DNA of 64,000 bases from contig NZ_JYNS01000001.1 of the NCBI RefSeq assembly GCF_000934725.1, positions 806,001 to 870,000 of the forward strand, read 5' to 3'. Position 1 is the first letter of the stretch. The number at the start of each line of letters is the position of its first letter. Under the pieces are notes generated by a model. It worked only from the letters and a program-made list of their open reading frames with translations. It did not search any database and had not been told where the DNA came from. Source of the DNA: Methyloterricola oryzae. GTDB lineage: Bacteria; Pseudomonadota; Gammaproteobacteria; Methylococcales; Methylococcaceae. The translations under genes were made by a program, and so were the position numbers. Below, one piece after another: positions 8,405 through 17,435 of this stretch.

Positions 8405-9127
8405 ATGCACCCGGCTGTCAAACGAACCCATGAACTCCTGTTGCTTCTTTGCATGCTCGGCCTGCAGGCCTGCGCGCAGCAGCCGGCCGCGAAAGAACCG
8501 AGCCTTCTGGCCCCGAACGCCATTGATGGCATCGCCTTGCTGCCGCCGCCGCCCGCGCCGGGAACCCATGAGGATGCCATCGACGTGGCGGCGGTGAAGC
8601 AGGCCCAGCTCACCCGGACACCCGAAGAGGAAACGGCGGCACGCGCCGAGGTCGAGCTGTTCATCGATGACTTCCAGCCCGCCATCGGCCCCTGGTTCGT
8701 GGAATCGCGCCTGCCCAAGACCTGGGCCTTCTTCCGCCAGGTCATGCGGGAAAGCAAGGACATTACGGCCCGGCCCAAGGATTTCTGGAAGCGCCCCCGG
8801 CCCTACGTCAGCGACCCCAGCATCAAGCCCTTCAAGCCCGAGCAAAGCTATGCCTACCCCAGTGGCCATTCAGCTGGCGGCACGGAATACGCGATCCTGC
8901 TGGCGGAACTGATACCCGAGCGCAAGGCGGAGATCCTGCGCACGGGCCGCGGCATCGGCTGGCACCGCGTGGTGGCTGGCGTGCATCATCCCAGCGACGT
9001 TCTGGCAGGCCGGGTGCTGGGACAACGGGTAGCGCAGGAGCTGTTGGCCTCGCCCGCCGTCCAGCAGAAGCTTGCAGAATTGCGCGCCGAGATTGCCGCC
9101 GCCCGGACACAAGCGACGTCGCCCTGA
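8405..9127 (+). CDS. PAP2-family phosphatase, predicted lipoprotein
   Basis: The 240-residue product starts with a lipoprotein signal (hydrophobic LLLLLCMLG followed by lipobox LQAC at about residues 19-22). It carries the PAP2/class A acid phosphatase motifs: 'KDFWKRPRP' (K-X6-RP type), 'YPSGHS' and '[12 protein letters not shown]', giving the two catalytic histidines and the aspartate. It should be a periplasmic, membrane-anchored phosphatase. The position between cobO and cobQ in a B12 operon is unusual. It may dephosphorylate a B12-related nucleotide such as alpha-ribazole phosphate before uptake, or release scavenged nucleotides, but this is inference. The gene also resembles stand-alone PhoN-like enzymes. 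Confidence 0.85.
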   Translation: MHPAVKRTHELLLLLCMLGLQACAQQPAAKEPSLLAPNAIDGIALLPPPPAPGTHEDAIDVAAVKQAQLTRTPEEETAARAEVELFIDDFQPAIGPWFVESRLPKTWAFFRQVMRESKDITARPKDFWKRPRPYVSDPSIKPFKPEQSYAYPSGHSAGGTEYAILLAELIPERKAEILRTGRGIGWHRVVAGVHHPSDVLAGRVLGQRVAQELLASPAVQQKLAELRAEIAAARTQATSP

Positions 9128-9135
9128 CGAGACCC

Positions 9136-10650
9136 GTGCCCTCCCACTCTATCGCTCCAGACCCGGTTTCACGCCCATCCGCGGCCGTCGCCTGTCGGAC
9201 GCTGATGGTGCAGGGCACCACGTCCGACGCAGGCAAGAGCACCCTGGTCACCGGCCTGTGCCGTGCCTTGGCGCGGCGCGGCGAACGGGTGGCTCCCTTC
9301 AAGCCGCAGAATATGGCGCTGAACAGCGCAGTCACCGCCGACGGCGGCGAGATTGGCCGGGCCCAGGCGGTTCAGGCGCTGGCGGCGGGCCTGGAGCCGC
9401 ATACCGACATGAACCCCGTTCTGCTCAAGCCCAATACCGACACCGGCGCCCAGGTCATCGTGCACGGGCAGGCCATCGGCAACCTGGACGCCGCCAACTA
9501 CCACGCCTACAAGCCGGTGGCCCGCGACGCGGTATTGCAGTCCCACGCGCGCCTCTGCCAGCAGTACGGCCTCATCATCGCCGAGGGCGCGGGTTCTCCC
9601 GCCGAGATCAACCTGCGTGAAGGCGACATTGCCAACATGGGCTTTGCCGAAGCCGTGGACTGCCCGGTCATCCTCATCGCCGACATCGACCGCGGCGGCG
9701 TGTTCGCGCATCTGGTGGGAACCCTAGCGCTGCTGTCAGAGAGCGAACGCGCCCGCGTCCAAGGCTTTGTCATCAACCGCTTCCGCGGCGATCAGGCCCT
9801 GCTGCAACCGGGGCTGGACTGGCTGGAGCAGAAAACGGGCCGGCCGGTGCTCGGAGTGCTGCCTTATTTGCACGGCCTGCACCTGGAAGCGGAAGATTCC
9901 ATCGAAGTCACCCAGTCCGACAAACACGCCGGCTGTCTGCGGGTGGCGGTGCCAGTCATGCCGCGCATCAGCAACCATACCGACTTCGACCCGCTGCGCC
10001 TGCATCCCCAGGTGGATCTGCGCTTCATCGCGCCCGGGAAAAACCTTCCACCCGCGGATCTGGTGATCCTGCCGGGCTCCAAGGCGGTTGCCGCCGACCT
10101 GGCATTTCTGCGCGAGCAGGGTTTCGTCGAGTACCTGCAGCGCCATCTGCGTTACGGCGGCAAGCTGCTCGGCATCTGCGGCGGCTTTCAGATGTTGGGC
10201 CGCGAGATCGCCGACCGCCTTGGCCTCGAAGGGATGCCCGGCACGTATCCCGGATTGGGCTGGCTGGACTTCGCGACAAGCCTGGCGCCCCAAAAGCAGC
10301 TGCGCAATGTGGCAGGCCATCTGGCCTGGACCGATGCCGATTTGGCGGGCTACGAGATTCACGCCGGCATCAGCGCCGGTCCGGCGCTGGACCAGCCGTT
10401 CGCCAAGTTGGCAAGCGGCGCGCACGACGGGGCGGTTTCCGCCGACGGCCAGATCATGGGCACCTATGTGCACGGTCTGTTCGAGTCTTCCGGCGCCACC
10501 GACGCCATCCTGCGCTGGGCGGGACTGACCGAGGGACGCTCGCCCGACTACCGCGCCCTGCGGGAGGCGCAGATCGACCGCCTGGCGGATGCCGTGGCCG
10601 CGAACCTGGATATCGCCAGGCTTGGCGCCTGCCTGGGACGGCACTGGTGA
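9136..10650 (+). CDS. cobQ: Cobyric acid synthase
   Basis: This 504-residue CobQ amidates adenosylcobyrinic a,c-diamide at four positions to give adenosylcobyric acid. The N-terminal dethiobiotin-synthetase-like domain has the P-loop '[11 protein letters not shown]' near residue 27 and '[10 protein letters not shown]'. The C-terminal type I glutamine amidotransferase domain has the nucleophile elbow '[10 protein letters not shown]' near residue 350 and a catalytic His in '[10 protein letters not shown]' near residue 440. The GTG start gives a short N-terminal extension before the first beta strand. It overlaps cobU by four bases (GTGA), indicating translational coupling. Confidence 0.96.
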   Translation: MPSHSIAPDPVSRPSAAVACRTLMVQGTTSDAGKSTLVTGLCRALARRGERVAPFKPQNMALNSAVTADGGEIGRAQAVQALAAGLEPHTDMNPVLLKPNTDTGAQVIVHGQAIGNLDAANYHAYKPVARDAVLQSHARLCQQYGLIIAEGAGSPAEINLREGDIANMGFAEAVDCPVILIADIDRGGVFAHLVGTLALLSESERARVQGFVINRFRGDQALLQPGLDWLEQKTGRPVLGVLPYLHGLHLEAEDSIEVTQSDKHAGCLRVAVPVMPRISNHTDFDPLRLHPQVDLRFIAPGKNLPPADLVILPGSKAVAADLAFLREQGFVEYLQRHLRYGGKLLGICGGFQMLGREIADRLGLEGMPGTYPGLGWLDFATSLAPQKQLRNVAGHLAWTDADLAGYEIHAGISAGPALDQPFAKLASGAHDGAVSADGQIMGTYVHGLFESSGATDAILRWAGLTEGRSPDYRALREAQIDRLADAVAANLDIARLGACLGRHW

Positions 10651-11168
10651 AGGCACTGATCCTGGGCGGCGTGCGCTCCGGCAAGAGCCGGCATGCCGAA
10701 TCCTTGGCGAGGGACAGCGGGCTGGAGGTCATCTACCTGGCCACCGCCCGGCCAGGCGATGCAGAAATGCGGGCCCGTATCGCCGCGCACCGCGCACGCC
10801 GCCCCGCCCATTGGCGGCTGGTGGAAGAACCGCTGGCGCTGGCGAGCGCTTTGTCGGCCCACGCCGCAACCACCCGCTGCCTGATCGTCGATTGCCTGAC
10901 CCTGTGGCTGACCCAACTGCTGTGCGAGGACGGCCAGGCCCGGCTGGCGCGGGAGAAGACGGCGCTGCTGGACACATTGCCCAAGCTCCCGGGCCGCATC
11001 CTGCTCATCGGCAACGAGACCAATATGGGCGTCATGCCCATGGGCGAATTCAGCCGGCGCTATTGCGACGAGGCCGGTGCGCTGCACCAGGCGCTGGCGG
11101 CTCAGTGCGACCGCGTGACCCTGATGGTGGCGGGCCTTCCCTTGCTGGTTAAAGGAGGTAACACGTGA
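10647..11168 (+). CDS. cobU: Adenosylcobinamide kinase / adenosylcobinamide-phosphate guanylyltransferase
   Basis: This 173-residue bifunctional CobU/CobP enzyme phosphorylates adenosylcobinamide and then adds GMP to make AdoCbi-GDP. The P-loop '[12 protein letters not shown]' is at residues ~5-16. 'YLATA', 'HRARRPAHW' (with the His that carries GMP in the family) and 'VDCLTLWL' follow. The product ends '[12 protein letters not shown]'. It starts with GTG overlapping the cobQ stop and ends overlapping the cobT GTG, so the three genes are tightly coupled. Confidence 0.95.
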   Translation: MKALILGGVRSGKSRHAESLARDSGLEVIYLATARPGDAEMRARIAAHRARRPAHWRLVEEPLALASALSAHAATTRCLIVDCLTLWLTQLLCEDGQARLAREKTALLDTLPKLPGRILLIGNETNMGVMPMGEFSRRYCDEAGALHQALAAQCDRVTLMVAGLPLLVKGGNT

Positions 11169-12223
11169 CTCCAGCCCCTGATTGGCTGTCCGCGCCGCCG
11201 GCTGGCATCGACCGCGCCTGCGAAGGCCTTGCCCGGGCGCGCCAAGCCCAGCTCATCAAGCCGCCCGGGGCCTTGGGCCGTCTGGAAGACCTGGCCATCC
11301 AGTTGGCGGGCCTTCAACGTACGGCGCTGCCCGCCGTGGACCGCGTCGGCATCTGCCTGTTCGCGGGCGACCATGGCGTAGTCGCCGAAGGGATATCCGC
11401 CTTTCCGCAATCGGTCACGGTGGCCATGCTGGGAAGCTTCGCGGGCGGCCAGTCGGCGGTGTCGGTGCTGGCGCGGGAACAGGGCGTAAGCCTTGAGCTC
11501 ATCAACCTGGGCACGGCCACGCCGGTGGACACGCCCGGCGTCCTTAATCTCGACCTGGGTCGCGGCACCGCCAACTTCACCTGCGCCGCCGCGATGACCG
11601 AAGAGCAGTTGGAGCGTGCCCTGGAAGCAGGAAGAGAGGCGGCGCAACGCGCGCATGGAGGCGGCATGCAATTGTTCATCGGTGGAGAGATGGGCATCGG
11701 CAACACCACCGCCGCCACGGCCCTGGCCGCGGCCCTGCTGGACGAGGCGCCGGACGCGCTCGCAGGGGCCGGCACCGGCTTGAACGCGCAGGGCGTGGCG
11801 CACAAGCGGGAGGTCATCCGCCGCGCGCTCAGCTTGCATCAGGCGCATGTGCAGCAGCCCCGGGAAGCGCTGCGCCGTCTGGGCGGCTTCGAAATCGCGG
11901 CGCTTGCCGGCGCCTTTATCGCCTGCGCCCAGATGGGTTTGCCCGTGCTGGTGGACGGTTTCATCTGCACCGCCTCGGCCCTGGCCGCGGAGCGGCTCTG
12001 CCCGGGTACCCGGGACTGGCTGCTGTTCGCGCACCGTTCCGGCGAGCCCGGCCATGCCCGCCTGCTGAGCGCGCTGGAAGGCGAGCCCCTGCTCGATCTG
12101 GGCATGCGCCTGGGCGAGGGCAGCGGCGCCGCCGTCGCCTTGCCACTGTTGCGCCTGGCCTGCAGCCTGCACCGCTACATGGCCACCTTCGAAGAAGCGG
12201 GCGTGGCAAACCAATCCCCGTGA
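11165..12223 (+). CDS. cobT: Nicotinate-nucleotide-dimethylbenzimidazole phosphoribosyltransferase
   Basis: The 352-residue CobT activates the lower ligand by exchanging it with nicotinate on nicotinate mononucleotide, giving alpha-ribazole phosphate. Family segments visible are '[13 protein letters not shown]' near residue 35, '[20 protein letters not shown]' near 70, '[11 protein letters not shown]' near 180 and '[10 protein letters not shown]' near 265. The start is GTG with a strong AAAGGAGGT ribosome binding site within the end of cobU. The 3' end overlaps the next gene by four bases. Confidence 0.96.
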   Translation: MTPAPDWLSAPPAGIDRACEGLARARQAQLIKPPGALGRLEDLAIQLAGLQRTALPAVDRVGICLFAGDHGVVAEGISAFPQSVTVAMLGSFAGGQSAVSVLAREQGVSLELINLGTATPVDTPGVLNLDLGRGTANFTCAAAMTEEQLERALEAGREAAQRAHGGGMQLFIGGEMGIGNTTAATALAAALLDEAPDALAGAGTGLNAQGVAHKREVIRRALSLHQAHVQQPREALRRLGGFEIAALAGAFIACAQMGLPVLVDGFICTASALAAERLCPGTRDWLLFAHRSGEPGHARLLSALEGEPLLDLGMRLGEGSGAAVALPLLRLACSLHRYMATFEEAGVANQSP

Positions 12224-12825
12224 GCGCGACCCGCATCCAACTGCTGCGCCACGGCGACGTGACGGGTGGGCCCAAGTTGCGTGGCAGCCAGGATGATCCG
12301 CTCACCGACCTGGGCTGGCGGCAGATGCGCGCGGCTGTAGCCGGCATTCAATGCGACCGGGTGGTTGCCTCGCCCCTGCGCCGCTGTGCCGAATTCGCCC
12401 GGGAATTAGCGGAAGGGAGTGGTGTTCCACTACGCCAAGATGCGCGGCTGCAGGAGTTGCATTTCGGTGAGTGGGAAGGGCGCCGCTACGCGGAACTCAC
12501 GGCGGAAGACCCTATAGCGGTCTCCCGTTTCTTCGCAGACCCGTTTCAATACCCTCCGCCGGGAGGCGAGTCACTCCAGGTATTTTGCGACCGGGTGCTG
12601 GCCGCCTTCGCGGATCTATGTGGCGGCGAGTTCGGTCAAAGGCCGCTGGTGGTCACCCACGGCGGTGTCATCCGCGTGCTGCTCTGGCACCTGCGTGACT
12701 GGCCGCCGCAACGCTTGCTGGAGATCGAAGTACCGCACGCGTCACTGCATGAGCTGCGCCCTGGCGCCGACGGGCAGTGGCGTGAAGATGCCGAGGCGAG
12801 GGAAAGGCACGGGGCCTTTGGGTGA
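12220..12825 (+). CDS. cobC: Histidine phosphatase, probable alpha-ribazole phosphatase CobC
   Basis: This 201-residue histidine-phosphatase superfamily member has the catalytic 'LLRHGDV' at residues ~6-12, an Arg in '[13 protein letters not shown]', the acid '[12 protein letters not shown]' and the second catalytic His in '[12 protein letters not shown]'. In this operon the expected reaction is removal of phosphate from alpha-ribazole-5'-phosphate (or adenosylcobalamin phosphate). The GTG start overlaps the cobT stop. The same family includes phosphoglycerate-mutase-like enzymes; the assignment relies on context. The PAP2 gene upstream is a second phosphatase in the same operon. Confidence 0.88.
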   Translation: MSATRIQLLRHGDVTGGPKLRGSQDDPLTDLGWRQMRAAVAGIQCDRVVASPLRRCAEFARELAEGSGVPLRQDARLQELHFGEWEGRRYAELTAEDPIAVSRFFADPFQYPPPGGESLQVFCDRVLAAFADLCGGEFGQRPLVVTHGGVIRVLLWHLRDWPPQRLLEIEVPHASLHELRPGADGQWREDAEARERHGAFG

Positions 12826-12965
12826 ACTGAGTCAGCACGGAAGAAATCAGGGCAATTCACCCAGGCCTGCCGTGCGCCTCATGCGTTGTCGGAACTTTTT
12901 ACAGAACTGGCGGAATTCAAGCCCATTCAATCCATAACGATACGATAAATATAAGTTTTTTTCCT

Positions 12966-12981
12966 TGGCACTGCGTTTGCT
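12966..12981 (+). promoter_or_regulatory. Sigma-54 (RpoN) promoter
   Basis: TGGCAC (12966-12971), five bases, then TTGC followed by T (12977-12981) is an exact match to the -24/-12 consensus TGGCAC-N5-TTGCW. Transcription would start near 12992, giving a leader of about 43 bases to the ATG at 13035. The promoter faces the DUF4114-like gene and lies just after the cobC gene. Confidence 0.8.
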
Positions 12982-13034
12982 CCGGTACAGAAAAACCGTC
13001 AACTGGCACAACTGACAACCCACCGGAGCACACC

Positions 13035-14210
13035 ATGAACACACCCAGACTGGCCGCCCTTGCCGTCGCTTTTCTTCTCTCTGGACTGGAACGGCAGGCG
13101 CTCGCGGAATGCCCGACCACCGGAACTCCCCTGATCGTCAAGGAGGACGGGAATGTCATCGCCACCTTCAATGGCAAGAGCAAGGGCACCGACTTCAACA
13201 ACGATCTCTTCCTGCAATCCCCTGACGGCGCCTTCTCAGGCGTCATTTTCAATAACTTCACTTCGACGCCGGGTTCCTCGGTCAATCTGGGTTTCTTCAA
13301 GGCGGGAACCGAATTGGTGTTCAGGCTACATGTGACCAACACCGACCAGGATTTCTATACCGGTTCGGCGAATTCTAACCCCGATGGCCTGCCTCACGCC
13401 CGCGTCACCGGCACGGCAGAAGGCGCTGCCCTGGTTGAATTCGAAGATCTGGCCGGGTTGCCGGAATGTCCTGGCGAGGGTTTCAACGACCTCAGCTTTA
13501 CCTTCTCCAATCTTGCACCATCCAACCAGGAACCCGACCATTATCTGAGCTTCAAGGCTCGTCCGGCGTCCGGTAGTGCGCCGAACACGATTACGCACCT
13601 GGAGCTGAGCGACGCCGTCGGCAAACCCGGCCGCTTCGTCATCGGCAAGCCGTTATCCCTGGCATTTCCCGCAAGCATCGATGGCACGGAAATTCATAGC
13701 CCCAATCTCGCGCTGGAACGTTACCAGCTGGTGCGCAAGCCGAAGGCCGCACGGCGCCGTTGGGAGGTAAAAAACGAATTCGGCGTCTGGAACATCAAGA
13801 CGAAACGGGCGGACAGCGTGTTGATGCCGACGGGCACCAGCGCGACCGGTCCAGCCGAGACACCGGTTCTGGAATCCCAAGGCATTCAGGATCCGCTGGC
13901 CTGCTACTCGGCGCAATTGATCAAGCCGGCCAAATTCAAGGCACTGAAAAAGACGATTGCCAGCGAAGGCATCAGCAAGCACTTCCGGATCAAGCAGCCC
14001 AAGCGTCTGTGCACGCCGGCTGCGCGTGACGGCCAGGCGACCAAGGTGCCCGACGCTCACCTGCTATGCTTCGCCGCCGTGCCTTTGAAGAAGCAGCCCA
14101 AGCACAGCACGGTGACCCTATCCACCGTCAATCAGTTGGGCTCTGGCTCCGTAGAAACCATCAAGGAAACCGAAGTCTGCGTGCCCTCGACCCTGAGCCG
14201 CAAACGCTGA
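13035..14210 (+). CDS. Secreted protein with DUF4114-like domain and Cys-rich C-terminal repeats
   Basis: This 391-residue protein has a Sec signal peptide (residues 1-24, cleaving after 'RQALA'). Residues ~25-155 form a beta-sandwich whose 'GEGFNDLSFTFSN' stretch resembles DUF4114, a domain of extracellular proteins. The C-terminal half carries a repeated pattern with 'CY/CF', basic 'KPK'-type stretches, 'NQ/NEFG' and 'LC.P' (for example 'LACYSAQL', 'QPKRLCTP', 'HLLCFAAV', 'EVCVPS'), resembling the DUF7450-type repeat of environmental secreted proteins. There is no PEP-CTERM anchor and no transmembrane helix at the end. It sits behind a sigma-54 promoter. The function is unknown; a surface or matrix role is inferred. 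Confidence 0.75.
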   Translation: MNTPRLAALAVAFLLSGLERQALAECPTTGTPLIVKEDGNVIATFNGKSKGTDFNNDLFLQSPDGAFSGVIFNNFTSTPGSSVNLGFFKAGTELVFRLHVTNTDQDFYTGSANSNPDGLPHARVTGTAEGAALVEFEDLAGLPECPGEGFNDLSFTFSNLAPSNQEPDHYLSFKARPASGSAPNTITHLELSDAVGKPGRFVIGKPLSLAFPASIDGTEIHSPNLALERYQLVRKPKAARRRWEVKNEFGVWNIKTKRADSVLMPTGTSATGPAETPVLESQGIQDPLACYSAQLIKPAKFKALKKTIASEGISKHFRIKQPKRLCTPAARDGQATKVPDAHLLCFAAVPLKKQPKHSTVTLSTVNQLGSGSVETIKETEVCVPSTLSRKR

Positions 14211-14211
14211 T

Positions 14212-14244
14212 CCCGCCACAGCGCCGTTCGCGCTTCTTGGCGGG
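14212..14244 (+). terminator. Strong hairpin after the DUF4114-like gene
   Basis: CCCGCCA (14212-14218) pairs with TGGCGGG (14238-14244), and inside it AGCGC pairs with GCGCT. It begins two bases after the stop codon. No T-tract follows, so it may be a processing or stabilising hairpin rather than a classical terminator. Confidence 0.4.
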
Positions 14245-14308
14245 GGCGGCGCTTCACTAAAGTTCAGCGCGACCCGGGCCGGCCTTAAATTCAGCTTCAA
14301 GATCAAAC

Positions 14309-14330
14309 CCGGAAGGCTCGCCGGTTTTTT
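14309..14330 (+). terminator. Possible weak terminator in the 14.2-14.7 kb gap
   Basis: A short CCGG/CCGG stem (14309-14312 and 14321-14324) is followed by six T residues. The stem is only four base pairs, so termination is uncertain. Confidence 0.3.
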
Positions 14331-14701
14331 GCGCTGAGGTACGCGAGATAATCCAATACCAGGCTGCAGCCAGACCTAGGTTAGGTCGCGCATGGCCGAC
14401 CTGCCCCGCGCCATTCGAGGCAAGTCGGATGCGTTGACAGCATAACCCGCCATGGCCAAGATGGAGAGCAAACGTCCGCGCCTTTCCGGCAACGGCATCC
14501 CGAGCAAACTGGCTCGGAGTGAACTTGGGACAGGTGAAGACGGCGGAGAAATCCGCGGATGCCTGAATCCAATCGTGCCATGAAGAATCCAGGCCTCTTG
14601 GCCCGCGGCAACGCTCCCAAAAGGGAAAGGTTACTCGGAATTCAAGCTATTGTTTGATGCAAATACCATGAAATACTGCCCGGCAGCGGAGATTTGTAAA
14701 A
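14331..14701. other. Intergenic stretch with no supported gene
   Basis: About 370 bases separate the hairpins from the MBOAT gene. Short open frames occur on both strands but show no recognisable protein, start signal or codon pattern. The base composition becomes more AT-rich toward 14640, where the acquired-looking acyltransferase pair begins. I see no clear promoter. Confidence 0.5.
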
Positions 14702-16234
14702 ATGCTTTTCAACTCCTTCCCTTTCATTTTTGCTTTCCTTCCGATCGTATTTTTGGGGTTCTTCGGCTTGGCCAGGATAAGTCGCTCTCTGGCTTCGGTC
14801 TGGTTGGGGCTTGCTTCTGTGGCATTCTACGCCTACTGGAAGCCGGAATTCGTTGTATTGCTTCTAGCATCAATAACATGCAACTTCCTGATGGCAAGCC
14901 ATATTGCCAAGGAATCGAGGCAGAGTCGGCGTCAGCGGCTACTAGTGTGGGCGATTGCCATTAATCTGGCAGCACTTGTTTATTTCAAGTACATGAATTT
15001 TTTTGTTGACTCGATCAACACATTAGCCGATACCGATATCCGTCTTGAGACCATCGCCTTACCCTTGGGAATTTCATTTTTCACTTTCACCCAGATTGCT
15101 TTTCTGGTGGATACCTACCGCGGTATGAGCCGCGAATTCAATCCCAGCCACTATTTGCTATTTGTTACCTGGTTTCCACATTTGATTGCTGGTCCGGTGC
15201 TGCACCATAAAGAAATGATGCCGCAATTCGAGCAAGCACAAACTTACCGACTCGATTGGAACAATCTTGGTACCGGCGCCACGCTTTTCATCATCGGGTT
15301 GGCAAAAAAGGTTCTACTCGCTGATACCTTGGCTGGGGATGCCAATGCTGTATTCAATGCGGCCGCGACAGGGGTCGACCCAGGAGTGATTGCCGCGTGG
15401 GTCGGCGCTTTGAGCTATACATTCCAGCTCTATTTCGATTTTTCTGGCTATTCCGACATGGCTGTCGGGCTATCGTTGATGTTCGGAGTACGCCTGCCGC
15501 TGAACTTTGACTCCCCTTATAAAGCAGTAAACATCGTGGACTTCTGGCGGCGTTGGCACATGACGTTGTCGCGTTTTCTCCGGGACTACGTATATATACC
15601 TCTGGGTGGAAACCGCTTGGGTGAGCTTCGGAGAAATGTAAACCTCCTTGTGACTATGCTTCTGGGTGGCTTATGGCATGGTGCAAATTGGACATTTGTC
15701 GCATGGGGTGGGTTTCACGGAGCACTCCTGGTGATCAATCACGCATGGTGGCGGTGGCAAGGAACGGGAGAAGCGAAATCGCCTAGAAATCGACTTCACC
15801 AGATATGGACGCTGGCCTTAACGTTTATACTCGTGGTCATCGGCTGGGTCTATTTTCGCTCGGCGGATTTCTCGACAGCTCATCGCATGATTGCCGGAAT
15901 GTTTGGATTCAACGGCCTATCCCTGCCAAAGTGGCTATCGGCTTATGCCGGTTTTGCTTCCAACCTTGGGCCGCAAATACACTTCTCGGGGTTGTTTTCT
16001 GAATTGCCGGAAGCGCATTTTGATTCAGCTTGGACATTCGGCATGATTGGACTTTCAGCGTGTATCGTCTGGTTTATGCCCAATAGCCAGCAACTCGTCG
16101 GTTTGCAGGCTTCTAGCGTGATGGTCCTCTTGCCAAACCCGACACGCACGGTGGCTGTTGCTATGGGCGTTCTCTTCGCATTGTCGTTGACGAATCTATC
16201 CAGAGTCTCCGAGTTTTTGTACTTCCAATTCTGA
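14702..16234 (+). CDS. MBOAT-family O-acyltransferase (AlgI/DltB-like)
   Basis: This 510-residue polytopic membrane protein has about ten or more hydrophobic segments. The MBOAT signatures are present: 'LPLGISFFTFTQIAFLVD' near residue 125, 'DFSGYSDMAVGL' near 245, 'DFWRRWHMTLSRFLRDYVYIP' with His286, and the catalytic 'LGGLWHGANW' with His326. The family moves acyl (usually acetyl) groups across the inner membrane for attachment to exopolysaccharide or cell-wall polymers. The best match in layout is AlgI. Base composition is clearly more AT-rich than the cob genes on either side, suggesting transfer. It overlaps the next gene by one base (TGATG), so the two are a unit. The glycan substrate is unknown; no alginate or polymer synthase genes are nearby. 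Confidence 0.9.
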   Translation: MLFNSFPFIFAFLPIVFLGFFGLARISRSLASVWLGLASVAFYAYWKPEFVVLLLASITCNFLMASHIAKESRQSRRQRLLVWAIAINLAALVYFKYMNFFVDSINTLADTDIRLETIALPLGISFFTFTQIAFLVDTYRGMSREFNPSHYLLFVTWFPHLIAGPVLHHKEMMPQFEQAQTYRLDWNNLGTGATLFIIGLAKKVLLADTLAGDANAVFNAAATGVDPGVIAAWVGALSYTFQLYFDFSGYSDMAVGLSLMFGVRLPLNFDSPYKAVNIVDFWRRWHMTLSRFLRDYVYIPLGGNRLGELRRNVNLLVTMLLGGLWHGANWTFVAWGGFHGALLVINHAWWRWQGTGEAKSPRNRLHQIWTLALTFILVVIGWVYFRSADFSTAHRMIAGMFGFNGLSLPKWLSAYAGFASNLGPQIHFSGLFSELPEAHFDSAWTFGMIGLSACIVWFMPNSQQLVGLQASSVMVLLPNPTRTVAVAMGVLFALSLTNLSRVSEFLYFQF

Positions 16235-17424
16235 TGAAACGGTATCTACTGACAGTTGCTTGCGTGGCAGCGGCCATTCTTATGTGTGTCGCGGCGATCA
16301 ACAGCCTAATCGATCCATGGGCGCTTTGGGGAACGCACCGGTACCCCGGCCTGTCGGTCTTGAAGCCCAGTATTGGCAATCACGAGCGAGAGTTCGAGCA
16401 CAACCTGGCGGTAATAAAAGCATGGGATGCAATCATACTTGGTACGTCGCGTAGTGACCGCGGTTTGGATCCGCAGCATCCCGCATTCCGCGGACTTAGG
16501 ACTGCCAATCTGGCGATCGATGGGCAACCACCGGAAGAGAGCTTCAACCTATTCGACGTAACTACGCGGCGAGGTGCACGCAAAGCAGTGATTGGGCTCG
16601 ATTTCGTTGCCGCGAATGTGGTCCTGAGAACTCCCCCCGATTCGATGAACGTCCCCAGACCAGCCAGTTGGAGCCGATTGATCAGTATGAACGTTTTACG
16701 CGCTTCCTTCGAAACCATCATCGAGAACCGCCGCCATCCCGTTAGCGATCCATGCAATTCCGACAAAGCATGGCGCGAGGATGGATTTCGCTGCGCGTCA
16801 TCAATCAAGGAAAACCTTCGGGCAGATGCTCGGAATTCGTTCCTGTTGCACCTGAATAGCCTCTATAGGCCAAAGCCGTCACGTGAATTCAGTTTCGCGA
16901 ACCCGACCAGAGATCCCATGAAGGCCATTCGGGCCTTGCTCGAACGCGCACACGAGCGCGGTGTGGATCTACGCCTGTTGATTTCGCCCTCGCACGCCTG
17001 GCAGTGGGAGGCCATCTATTACTCAAAATTATGGGATCAATGGGAGGAATGGAAACGCCGGATCGTTGAACTGAATCGGGACACCGCTGAGGCTTCCGGG
17101 AGCCCCCCATTCCCCATCTGGGATTTTTCAGGTTATAACTCGATAACCACAGAAAAGTTTCCTCCAGCCGGTGACAGTACTACACCGGTGTTCGGATATT
17201 GGGAAACCAGCCACTACACTAAGGCGGTGGGTGATATGGTCCTTGACCGAATTTTTGGAACCAGGTTTTCATCGACTCCAGTTCCTGCTGATTTTGGCGT
17301 GTCATTGGACGTTACTAATCTTGAGTCACACCTGACCACCATCCGTGAACAGCGCAGGCTTTGGCTGCGCGATCACAAGGAAGAGGCGGAAGAACTCGAA
17401 AAATTGGCTCGGGAAGCTCATTAA
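16234..17424 (+). CDS. SGNH-like (AlgX/AlgJ-type) putative acyltransferase partner
   Basis: This 396-residue protein has an N-terminal membrane anchor or signal (residues ~5-25) and a periplasmic domain with SGNH-hydrolase features. A probable nucleophile Ser72 lies in 'ILGTSRSDRGL'. A probable catalytic His327 lies in 'YWETSHYTKAVGD', where the acid residue of the usual D-X-X-H is a Glu three positions before the His. Partners of this kind receive the acyl group exported by an MBOAT protein and place it on a glycan. It is translationally coupled to the MBOAT gene and ends 11 bases before the likely cobS start. No family name can be assigned with certainty. The C-terminus is a charged helix rich in E, K and R. 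Confidence 0.65.
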   Translation: MKRYLLTVACVAAAILMCVAAINSLIDPWALWGTHRYPGLSVLKPSIGNHEREFEHNLAVIKAWDAIILGTSRSDRGLDPQHPAFRGLRTANLAIDGQPPEESFNLFDVTTRRGARKAVIGLDFVAANVVLRTPPDSMNVPRPASWSRLISMNVLRASFETIIENRRHPVSDPCNSDKAWREDGFRCASSIKENLRADARNSFLLHLNSLYRPKPSREFSFANPTRDPMKAIRALLERAHERGVDLRLLISPSHAWQWEAIYYSKLWDQWEEWKRRIVELNRDTAEASGSPPFPIWDFSGYNSITTEKFPPAGDSTTPVFGYWETSHYTKAVGDMVLDRIFGTRFSSTPVPADFGVSLDVTNLESHLTTIREQRRLWLRDHKEEAEELEKLAREAH

Positions 17425-17435
17425 GTGGATGGGAA

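Noticed and set aside
14381-14620. 79-codon minus-strand frame between the DUF4114-like and MBOAT genes
   Set aside because: No ribosome binding site, no recognisable protein and the codon pattern is not convincing.
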